Shown piece after piece: positions 12,614 to 32,811 of a stretch of 64,000 bases of DNA; the stretch's first letter is position 1, and each line of letters starts with the position of its first letter. This stretch comes from Citrus sinensis (lineage: Eukaryota; Streptophyta; Magnoliopsida; Sapindales; Rutaceae). The position numbers and the translations under genes are program-made. The stretch is from the NCBI RefSeq assembly GCF_022201045.2, contig NC_068559.1, positions 29,395,501 through 29,459,500 of the forward strand, read 5' to 3'. The notes under the pieces were generated by a model. It did not search any database. It was given only the letters and a program-made list of their open reading frames with translations, and was not told the DNA's origin.

Positions 12614-12720
12614 GCAGAAAAGCATGATTTTAATTGTGGGCCACATGCAAAGCCGCCCCTCCATTCAAAAATTTATCATTCATCTTTGCATGTGGTCCAC
12701 GATTATCATGCTTTGTCTGC
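12614..12720. repeat. Imperfect inverted repeat in the copy 2 promoter
   Basis: The left arm 12614-12652 and right arm 12684-12720 pair over about 37-39 bp, sharing GCAGA, AAGCATGAT, and GGNCCACATGCAAAG. The loop is about 31 bp. It lies 82-188 bp upstream of the copy 2 start codon and contains a CATGCA (RY-like) core in each arm. It could be a small fold-back element or a paired regulatory site. Confidence 0.7.
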
Positions 12721-13081
12721 TATGTCTTCAATCATTTCAGCAAGCCATTAATTATTAAATTGAATTCATTGAATATATATGTATATTCTTAATGATCACT
12801 AAGTGCAATTTATAAATAAAAACTTATTGATAGTAAAAATTTGGTCATGCAGTAAGAGCTTAGAAAGAGCTATTTTTCTTAAGGAATGGGTTTTGAGAAA
12901 AGCTTTATGTCTTCAGGATTACAATGAAAAGAGTAAACAGCTTATAGTTGGAATCTTATACAAGTCGTCAGTGTTATTAGTGTAGCCCCTCGTAATGGCG
13001 TAATAATAAATAAACAATAAGAGAGAGAAGATGAGAAAAGACTTGAAGAGTATTCCATCTCCTCCTCGAATATACCATTTT

Positions 13082-13455
13082 CATTAAGTTTGGAAAAACT
13101 TATCTTTCATCTAGTAGAATTCAAGTTTATTGAGAAATAAGATTTGTATTGTTTTGACATACTTAGATTAGGATATGTTGTTGAATATGGGTCCTGAAAC
13201 TTGAGGGTTTATTCATTTAGATCATAGGGTCGAATTTGGTAAAAATATGGGTATAACAAAAATTATCTGAAGTATAATTAAGTTTGAAAAACTTATTTTC
13301 TGTGTAGCTAGCAAGATTCGAGTTGGATGAAGATTAGTAATTGTATTGTTTTAATATGTTAAGATTAGAACATATTATTAATTATGGTTCCTTAGACTTG
13401 GGGTCCCGTCCATTCATTTATGTCATGGGGTCATGTTTGATAAAAATAACAAAAA
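13082..13455. repeat. Diverged tandem duplication, about 180-bp unit x2
   Basis: Unit A (about 13082-13258) and unit B (about 13278-13453) run in parallel: AAGTTTGRAAAAACTTAT, GTATTGTTTT, TTAGATTAG/AAGATTAGAA, ACTTGRGG, CATTTA, TCATRGGGTC, and GGTAAAAATA/GATAAAAATA occur in the same order. No coding capacity was seen. Confidence 0.6.
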
Positions 13456-14452
13456 TATTGTCGATTTATTATTAACAAGATTTTAACTTTCAATAACAAA
13501 CTAAATAGTGACAGCATTATTTATTATTTATCTTAAATATAAAAAAAGGGTTTGTGTATTCATCATCTTCGCGATTTATGTCCCACACAGCGATGTGATT
13601 GAAATCACGCATCACCTTCCTTCGTGTTTGTGATGAGATCAAATATAATTAATTCGTTGTTAATTTAATAATTTCACTATCAACAAAATTAATGAAGATT
13701 ATTTTACAGGATAACTTAATAAATAGTAAAGTAGTTAGAGGGTTCAAAAGGGTACATTAGTAAATTCAATTATTGCGAGCCAAATTGGTTATTTGACAAA
13801 ATCTAAATGGATACTAATTAAGGCAGCAAATCTGATTATAATTTGGGAGATCATATAAGTTACTAAAAAATAAGAACAGTAATAGTTAATACAAAGATGC
13901 ACTAAACACACATGATTCACGACGATAATCAGCCGGCCCATGTTACTTAATTGAGCTGGACCTATCACATCAACTTGTGACCTAAGAAACACAATCCCAT
14001 ATTTATTCACTTCCAATATAAGAAACGTACCGTGCGTAAATTAGCACATCATCTCAATTCCCAAAGATGAACCAAAAAATTAACTTTCAGTTATATAGCA
14101 AGATTTTGAAACTTTAGCAGCTGAAATTGCCAGCCGCTCACCCAGTCATGTGATATTCCGAGAATCATTGATTATCGTCAGTAAGGATTTGATGTACCAG
14201 ATTTAGAGTTATGAAAATAAAACCAATTTCTTCGTACGACAGGTCATGTGTCATGATTTCATTGGCTGAAACCTAGTGCGCCTAATGAAATCGTGACACA
14301 TGATCCGTCGCACAATAAAATGTGTGCCCCTAGTTACAACTCTATGTAAGATTATATAGTATGTGAGTCCTGAATAAAATTTAGATCACGAGTAGTTGTC
14401 TCAATGAATTTGAATCTTTGGATCTCATACTAATATTAACTACATAATTTAA

Positions 14453-14746
14453 GCCACTCGGCCTTTGGCCGAGTGGTGAGAGCTGCTGCGCAGTTCGAAC
14501 CCCTACAATGTATGTGGGGGTGTTTTCTTCCTCAAATAAAATTGAGTGAAGGCAGTCTGCTTCCTTGCCCCAGTGCGAGGAGTAGACATTCCTCGAATAT
14601 TTGAGAGGGTTAAAATCTGGGCAGCGCTCCATTAGCATTGATGTATGTTGATCCCGGTTATAGTCTGATTTGTACATATCAGTTATATTCTCATATAATA
14701 TGAGTTGTAATCTGAGCAATAGTCTCATGTAATAAAAAAAAAAAAA
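14453..14746 (+). mobile_element. tRNA-derived SINE with target duplications
   Basis: About 294 bp. The 5' end is tRNA-like, with an A box TGGCCGAGTGG (near 14467) and a B box AGTTCGAACCC (near 14492), as in RNA polymerase III promoters. It ends in a 14-15-base poly(A) tail. The 15-bp direct repeat AACTACATAATTTAA flanks it (14438-14452 and 14747-14761), typical of LINE-mediated insertion. The B-box spacing and unrelated 3' body exclude a functional tRNA gene. Confidence 0.87.
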
Positions 14747-15183
14747 AACTACATAATTTAACAGACTTCTAGAGATGTCTACCACGTGTATCTTTATAAT
14801 AGCATATAATTAAAATTAAATAGTTTAAAAAAATTGACACTTGTATATTTATAAAAATATATTATTAAAATTAAATTACTTATAAAGATATTTAACGTGC
14901 GTATTTATGATAACATATAATCAAAATTAAATTGCTTATACAAACATTTTACACGCATGTATCTATAATGATATATTATAAAAATTAAATTACTTATAAT
15001 ATATTTTTATCTAGTAATCATTAATCACATCCTTATATTTTACTTAGCAGAAGATCTTATTATAGAATCCAAATCCTGCCTTTGATTTGATTCCCTAAGC
15101 TTTGATATAATACTAATTGAGGCTAAAATGGGGATCCCATAGTTTTTTTATTTCTTTTTTCTTTTTAACTTTTTATTCTTAAC

Positions 15184-15189
<6 letters not shown>

Positions 15190-15213
<24 letters not shown>
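15190..15213. repeat. (AC)n microsatellite
   Basis: About 12 AC repeats followed by a short TA run, just downstream of array copy 3. No other feature was seen in the AT-rich stretch 14762-15384. Confidence 0.8.
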
Positions 15214-15220
<7 letters not shown>

Positions 15221-15384
15221 GATAGATAAAATCAAATCTCTCCACAAACTTAGGGAATGAAGGATTTGAACCGTAAACCTAATACAACCCAAGGAGAAAT
15301 TACAAGTTAAGCCAACACTACGTACTCACAAAAGATGGACAAATCATGATTGAAATAAATAGGTAGAGAAATCCACCATAGGGG

Positions 15385-18843
<3,459 letters not shown>

Positions 18844-18845
18844 TG

Positions 18846-18872
18846 ATTCTTCTTCTTCTTCTTCTTCTTCTT
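18846..18872. repeat. (CTT)n microsatellite in the 5' UTR of copy 3
   Basis: About nine CTT units end within a few bases of the ATG, so the transcript would carry a (GAA)n leader immediately before its start codon. Such tracts are length-variable and could modulate translation. Confidence 0.75.
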
Positions 18873-19206
18873 TTTGTTCTCCCCCAAAAAAAAACTAATT
18901 AATCAATAATTCCTTCTAATATGCATGCCCTCCACCGCACAAATTTTTCGCATTTTCTTACGCATTCATACCGTGAAATGGGACGCATGCAATTTGAGAT
19001 CGACTGACCCTGATGTGGTATTATTATTATTATTAGTATTCATTTATGGGGAATTGCTACAAATTCGGAGGAACGCTTTCAGGTCTCCTCTCTCAGTCCA
19101 TTCCTTATTTCCTTTAACCTTTCCCCTGTTTTATTAAAGAAAGTTTTATCTCAGCGGGTGGACTGCATGCGCAGGCTACCACTGACACGACACTCTTATC
19201 TATTAA

Positions 19207-20051
19207 GGTAGTGTTTGTTTGTTGGAGTGCGAGTGAGAAGTATGAATTTTTCGCATTCTAGTGTTTACTTACTAATTTTAAGGGGATAGTGGAAATCTCA
19301 CTTCATGTGACCTACTTTTTTTAAAGTGGGGAGTGAGATTACCACTTCTATGAGGAGAGGTGGGAGTAGGAATCCACTCCCTCCTCTTCTATTTTTATCC
19401 TTACATTTAATTAAATAAAATAAATAATATTTAATAAAATAATATCATATTTATTTAAATAATATTATTATATTATTTTATAAATTATACTTATTAAAAA
19501 TAATAATTTATATTGATTCTAAGTTAAAATTAATTAAAAATAATATTGTTATACTCATAGAGAATTAATAATATTACTATATACTCTTTTTATTTGAAAA
19601 TATAATAATATTATTTTTATTTAAAAATAATAGTATTATATTTATTTAATATTAGTAATTAATAATAATCAATATTTTATTCTAAGAAAATATTAATTTT
19701 GTATTATATTATTAATAATAATATTTCATTTGTGTTGCTCTTAATAATAATTTTGTATTTACATAATTAAAATTAAAATTAATAAAAAAATTATGTACAT
19801 AATTAAAAATATTATTAATTATTATTAATTTACAAATATAATAAAATAAATATTTTATTTTTCAAATCTATTTTATATTAATTTTGTAATTAAAAACTAT
19901 AATTCTTTAAATAAGGATAAAATTGTAATTTAAAATCATTTACTACCAAGTCCATGCTCTCATTCCAGTTTAAGTAAACAACCTACTCCCACTCCCACTC
20001 TACACTCTTAATCCCAAGATTCCCACTTCAATCCAAAATGTAAACGCAACA
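19207..20051. mobile_element. TIR MITE family A, copy 1 (845 bp)
   Basis: The ends GGTAGTGTTTG and (inverted) TGTTGCGTTTAC pair imperfectly, and TAA flanks both sides (19204-19206 and 20052-20054). Both subterminal regions are rich in GTGGGAGT/ACTCCCAC motifs, and the centre is almost pure A/T. The same arrangement recurs at 42852-43650. The TSD and ends suggest a PIF/Harbinger-type MITE. Confidence 0.7.
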
Positions 20052-20054
20052 TAA

Positions 20055-22180
20055 AAGTTTCTACATATTACCCTATTTTTCTTTTTTCTTTTTTCTTTTT
20101 TTAAATCTTCCATATGCACGCATCTCTCCTTTCAAATATCAAAATAAATAAATAAGTAATGCTCGAATAATTAAACTTCCCTTAAATCTTTTGTTTTTCT
20201 TTTATTTTCTTAATTTAATAGGCTTTCATCAGATATATATAAAAAAAAAAAAGATCTCACTCGTTTAACAGTTAACACTAACCCTTCTAATCATCGATTC
20301 TTTCCACCTAATATCATTTCCACTCATTGAATATGTTGAAAAGTCAAAAAAAAAAAAATTTGACATGCATAACCTTCTAGCCGCAATATTGGAAGTATTG
20401 CCGAAGCATGTGGCTGGATTATAGAAATTGAAACCAAATGAGTTGGTGAAGTTTGTGACAATTTGGCAAATTATTGGTGAGCACCGAATTTATAATAGGG
20501 CAAACTATTATCTTTTCTGATGAAATAGAGTGAGTTTTTTCATTTGTAATGCATCCCAAAAATTTGTTAAGCTATAAGTTTTTAAGTTTTTGAGAAAAGT
20601 GTGTCTGGAAAATTTATTTTTTTTGTAGAGTGTGAGAGTACTGGGTATATTTGAGTTTACGAAAAGTGAGATTCGTTACTCAAATATTTGTACTCTATTA
20701 ATTGTTAAATAAACAATTATTCTTTCTTGCCTCCGTGTATGTAGGTTTAATTACCGAATCACGTTACATAATTGTGTCTTTTATCTTTATGTAATTATTT
20801 GGTACGCTTGATTCCGCATTCCGCGCACAACAAAATCTCATTATATTAATCTCATTGAATCTCGTTATATTAATCTCATTGAATATTTTTTCACTATACA
20901 TACTCATAAAACTATTCACCGCATGTCTCAAGTTAATCTTATTGTCGAAACTCAATTTCCTATCTTTGTTTGTGTTAAGATTTCAAAAGCTGATTCTTAC
21001 TCCACTTTTTTCTTTTTTTTTTTTGCTAATTTGTGCTTGGCTTTCACTTTTCAATTTTTACAACCGGTTGAAGACCATGAGAAACGCATGCCATCACAAT
21101 TTCATGTTTTTAGCTTTGTTTCATGTATCTAGGGTCATTGGCTTAGCTTCGTGCCGTACTATAATTAGATTGATCCAAACCTATTTAATAATTGTGTCAA
21201 AATATTAAGGTACTAACTAGTCCAAGTCAATTTGAGGTGGACCACACTTATTTGATTCCTATTTTTACTCTTATTTTATAAAATAAATATTATTAATAAT
21301 TCTGATTCCGAATTTTGATATCATAACCTAAGAAGTAAACACATATTTCACTATTGAAATTCTAATTTTATCAAGATTTTTATCTATTAGAGGAAAGGTT
21401 AACTTTAGGTTCTTTCTATTTCTATTTTATTTAGATTAATTATAAATATATTTTTACAAATTTTTTAAGACGTTAAAAACATCATCTTTTAATTGGTTAG
21501 GTTAGAGGGTTTGGGTTGATTCATAACAATTACTCATTTAATAATCATATTATTATCTATATAAATAGGTCAAAAACTTGAACTCTAACCCAATTAAAAA
21601 AAAAAAATTGTATTGACCTAAATTCAAACATGGAATAATCATGTCAAATTTGATGACTCAATCCTGTTTATTAACGTGCCTATTGAGTAAACAAATTGTG
21701 TTAAATTTTACCAGCTCACTACGTGTACATACATATCTCAAGCATGACGCATGCATTGGGTGATTGTTAAGAGTAATTAATATACTATTTTATTTACTTA
21801 AGTTAAATTCTCTTCAATAAGGACATTATTGCATTTTTATAAGAGTAATGATATAGTCACAAACTCTTGTACAAACTTACCTTGTACAAACTGATGTGAC
21901 GTGATAAAATTAGTTGAATTAAATATCTCTTGACCCATATGATTTATTTTTATTATTTTGTATTTTTATTCAACTAATGAATTAATGCCACATCAATTTG
22001 TATAAGAGTGTGTGGCTGTATCATCACTCTTATAAGAGATTTGAAACTTTCATGTATCTTTCTTTCAACAAAAAAAAAAAATGGGTGTTAAAGAGAGATA
22101 ATGATATTTTATTGTCTAATATTAACACAGAACATGCACAAATAAATTGTTTTGCTGCTTCTGTTGCTCGATCGACGATC

Positions 22181-22219
<39 letters not shown>

Positions 22220-23537
22220 GTTCTTGATTGGTTTTGTGTGTGAGAGTCATGAAACCATAATTAACTTTTAAAAAAAATGATCATCATGTTTTCCTCTCAT
22301 TCGGCTTTAAATTAAATAAATCTGCCGATAAAATATTGGTTTCATGATCAGGGGGATTCATGACCCATTGTTAATTATATTTCTGTAAAGCAACAATAGA
22401 TTTTTATTTCATGTACGAGATTAGAAATTAAAGAAATGAAAAAAAAAACACTTTTTTTTTCATTTCCATTTGACAGGATGCTGTCTCAACCAAGAGTGGA
22501 CCTCAATTACTTTGCAAAGTTTAATTTTGCCAGTGAAGAAATTGCAGCCGAGTTGTGCAACTATTTTTACCAATTTGTTCACCTCTTCAATTCCTTCTAA
22601 TGATTCGATTGATGATGCTATTAGCTGTTTGTAGCCTAAAGTAACGGAGGATATGAACCAGATCAGATGTTACACAAAGCCTGTATTGGGGGAGATACTT
22701 GTTAAACCCTGTTTTATATGCATCCCTGCAAAATATTATTAGTAACTTTTAGGTTTCTCTATTAAACGTAACTTTAATTGAGTTACTCTATTAATTATCT
22801 TTAATTAGAGGGAAGCTAGGGAAATGAAGGAAAAAAAAATTGTATGACTTTTAACAAAATAACTTATAAATTTAAAAATTATGTACATATGTTAAAATAT
22901 TATTAGTTAGTAGTTTCATGTTAGATTATGACGTGAAACATCACGCTAGAATTTCTCCTGTCCACAAATTTTTCACAATCAAAAAATGAATTATTTTTTA
23001 CAAATTTTAATCTTATCCTATGGTCATGTTTGTTCAAAATTCAAACAAAACCTTAACGCTCGCTACGTGGCACAACAATAAGTCTTATAGTAAAACCCAT
23101 TAAATCTAATATTAAAATATAATAAAATCACACAAAAAAAAAACCCTCTACTCTACCAAATGTCAGAACTCAATCAGTGGAACCCACATTATTTTTGTCC
23201 TGGGGCCACACGTTAATAAGAAAACATTTTTTTTTCTATTTTTTTTTATTCTTTTTGCCATGGGGACCTCGGGAGATGCAGCCGTTTAAAAGAAACCAAA
23301 ATTTGACAACATGTATAAAAAAATTTACAGAGACGGACAGAAGATTTGCATACACTTTGTCTACGCCTTATCTAATCCAAAAGACAAACACAGCAAACGT
23401 AAGGGATTGATTCATTTTCCTTGAAAGCCTGAAAATTTCCCACCTCTTTGGGGCTGAACAAGAAGCTGCGACGAATGTGATTTTTGCTAAATTGAGAATT
23501 GTCAAACTTAAGATTGATTATCCATGCAGTACTAGCT
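20055..23537. other. Intergenic region between copies 3 and 4
   Basis: AT-rich, with no supported gene. Contents: a foldback MITE (21837-22035), a (TA)n run (about 22184-22216), and a roughly 60-codon minus-strand open stretch near 22480-22670 that I could not identify. Other short open frames here are chance products of low-complexity DNA. Confidence 0.55.
21837..22035. mobile_element. Small foldback MITE (about 200 bp)
   Basis: The left arm TTATAAGAGTAATGAT (continuing through ACTCTTGTACAAAC and CTGATGTG) pairs with the inverted right arm ending ATCACTCTTATAA over about 60 bp with gaps. The outermost palindromic TTATAA prevents a firm call on the target duplication and superfamily. Confidence 0.65.
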
Positions 23538-27287
<3,750 letters not shown>

Positions 27288-27458
27288 CTGAACAACAAAA
27301 AAATGTGCACCGACTCACTACACCTTCTACCTTCATATATGGTGAGAACTGAGAAAATCGATGTGACGAAATTTATGCATACGATACGATTGACATTGCT
27401 TTGACCCACTCCTTCTGGCCCTCCACTCCTTACTCCTTCCTTATCAATATCTGTGTCC

Positions 27459-27512
27459 GGAGCTGGCTAAGTTACAGATTCTGTAACATACAGATCCAAC
27501 TTAGCCAGCTCC
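27459..27512. repeat. Perfect 15-bp inverted repeat upstream of copy 4
   Basis: GGAGCTGGCTAAGTT (27459-27473) pairs exactly with AACTTAGCCAGCTCC (27498-27512) around a 24-base loop that itself contains ACAGATTCTGTAAC-like symmetry. It lies about 170-225 bp before the copy 4 start codon. Confidence 0.8.
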
Positions 27513-28670
27513 TGATTGGTTAGCTAGCTACCAAACACAAATAATTGTATGCTTTTTCTCCATATGCAGGACAGGTGTGGTGCATGCATTGGGTGCGTAT
27601 GTTACCGAATCTGTAAGGTAGACAGGTCCATCTGTGTCGCTCTATCGAAAAAAAAAATATCTGGGTCGCAATTTTTGTTTTTTCAATTTCTCTTAGGGTC
27701 GGATGAATAAAAAATGAATAAAAAGAGGCATGAGATGTCTAAATAACTCTTTACCTAGCCGTATTTGAGTCTCAATTAAAATCTTAATACAATGTCTCAT
27801 TCATTTATAAATGTTAAATTTTATTATTTATAATCTAATAAATAAATGTTACATCACATAAATCTCAAATTATAATTTAAATATTAAAATGTCTAACATT
27901 ACTCAACTTTTTTAACCTCCTCACTAGTCACTACTTTCTTAATATTAATTTAGTGCATATATAATGAAAAAGAATTACTATCACGACAAATGAATGACAT
28001 GTAAATGTGGCAAATATCATCAATGTTATAATATATAATAATATAGAAAAGGAAAAATCCCCAAATGACAATGCAATAATGACAATATGGAAGAAAATCT
28101 CAATTATATAGCAAGTATCACGAGCATTAATTATAGTGTGTCACATTACAAATATAGAAAAAAAATCTCAAATTATATACACAGGTGTGGACACCCTCAT
28201 TTTTTTTTTAATGCACACATGCTGTTAAACCCTGCAACTTTAAAATTAATTTTTAATGTACTAAAAAATCGTGTAATTTAATAATATTAAAAATTAACTC
28301 TATTAATTCACATGAAAAAAATGAAAACTTCTACGCTAGAAAATGACTATAAACTTCTCTTGCGACAACATTCTCACTTTAACAAAGTGAGAATGTCAGT
28401 AAAATACAAAAAAAAAAAACAAAGATTTCAATATATTGAAGACAATTTTTTTGTCTATTAATGTATTAAAATCTATATTTTTCTATATTTTATATCCTCA
28501 TTAGATATATATATTCTCAGATGTTGGCAACCTCGTATTTTTTAGTGGGGATAGCTCTTAAGTCGTGTGGTTTAACAACATTAAAAACTAACTCTCTTAA
28601 ACTGCATAATTTAAAAAACATGTCCGCATGAAAAAAAAAAAAAAAAAAGAGTGCTCACACTATATATATA

Positions 28671-29299
28671 TGTTAGAATTAAGGTTGATTAAACTTAATT
28701 CTTTCCCCAAGAAATCTCCACACACTAATCTTATTGAAGCAAGAATGAATACCCAAGATAGCAATTAGAAGAGTATTTAACCAAAAACAAAGATTAAAAG
28801 ATTAGAAGAAAAACTGAACACAAGAAGATTTACAGAGGTTCGGCTAGGCAGCCTACATCCTCTTGAGAAACAGAAGCCATAGCTTTTTATTTATGCTTAA
28901 TAGTTTACAAGACTTAGAGAGATTAATACAAGGAAGGCTATTTCACTAGGTTTGGCCTTGAAGGCCTTAAATACAACTCTGATGGGATACAAATAGGCGT
29001 GCTGCTCGCCAACTCTTGTTCTGGGTTTGTTGAAACAAACCTAAAAAGTTCCCACCAAGTCTGACTGTCGGTAACAACTCTTTAATTTGAAACGGCACTA
29101 GCAGCTGCCGTTTAACTAAAGCTTGATTCTGTTGATGCACGTGCAAGTCACGCGCATTACTCAAAACCCTTCGCTTGACAGAGCATCGATGTCATATGAG
29201 CAGCATTATCTGTTTGATTGCTTTGTCGTTTCTTATTCAATACTAGAAATGACAAAGTCGTCTTGTTTAGAAATTCTTAATTTAGGTTCACAATTAACA
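28671..29299. mobile_element. Probable solo LTR (629 bp)
   Basis: It begins TGTTAGAATTAAGG and ends CACAATTAACA (TG...CA ends of copia style), with ATATA on both sides as a candidate 5-bp target duplication. The surrounding TA-rich sequence weakens that evidence. The interior contains GAGGTTCGGCTAGGCAGCC but no coding region. It is a non-coding remnant and its family is uncertain. Confidence 0.5.
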
Positions 29300-29923
29300 A
29301 TATATATATATATATATATATAAAAGCCATAACTCACGTATACTAGAAAGAAACGGTGATTACTTTAGCGGTTTTTTGGAAAGTTGTTGGTGTGTATATA
29401 TATATAGAGAGAGAGAGAGAGAGACTTTTAAATACAAATTTAAACACAATATTTTGACCATTAAATTAGAGACAATAAAGAGTCAAGATTAAAACTGATA
29501 TGTATGTAAAATAAACAATTTAGGACGAGGATAATGAATGAAGAAAATGTATGTAAGGGAACCCATCAATGTGGGCTACATAGGCCACATCACTTAAGAG
29601 TTCGTGTATCAAACTTTCTAGGTCCGCCAAGGCCCACTAAAGGCTTTATGCATAATCTACTATCAGTTGATTGGCAATTAACAAATTAACAGATGTAATA
29701 TGATGTCGGAGAGGTCCTTCATCTCACTCTGAATTCTGAAGTCTCATTTTATATAGAGATACATAACATATACACACATGCGAGTGCAACGATTATTGAG
29801 TACAGTTAATTATTACATAGGAACGAAGGCTGAAGAAAAGAAAATGCATAGAAGAAATAATTAATATAAGCATGCCAGTGGAAAAGGGGGGGCAAAAAAG
29901 AGAAAAAATTTGCGCTGAGTGAA

Positions 29924-32811
<2,888 letters not shown>

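Larger units (their letters stand above)
27288..29923. other. Intergenic region between copies 4 and 5
   Basis: AT-rich spacer. It contains a perfect 15-bp-arm hairpin (27459-27512), a probable solo LTR (28671-29299), a poly(A) run near 28631 and TA/GA microsatellites (about 29300-29322 and 29405-29422). No gene was recognised. Confidence 0.55.

Noticed and set aside
14453-14520. Possible functional tRNA gene (A and B boxes)
   Set aside because: No cloverleaf closes, and the unit continues into a SINE body with poly(A) and target duplications.
14381-14785. 134-codon minus-strand open frame
   Set aside because: It runs antisense through the SINE and its poly(A) tail; the SINE with exact target duplications explains the sequence.
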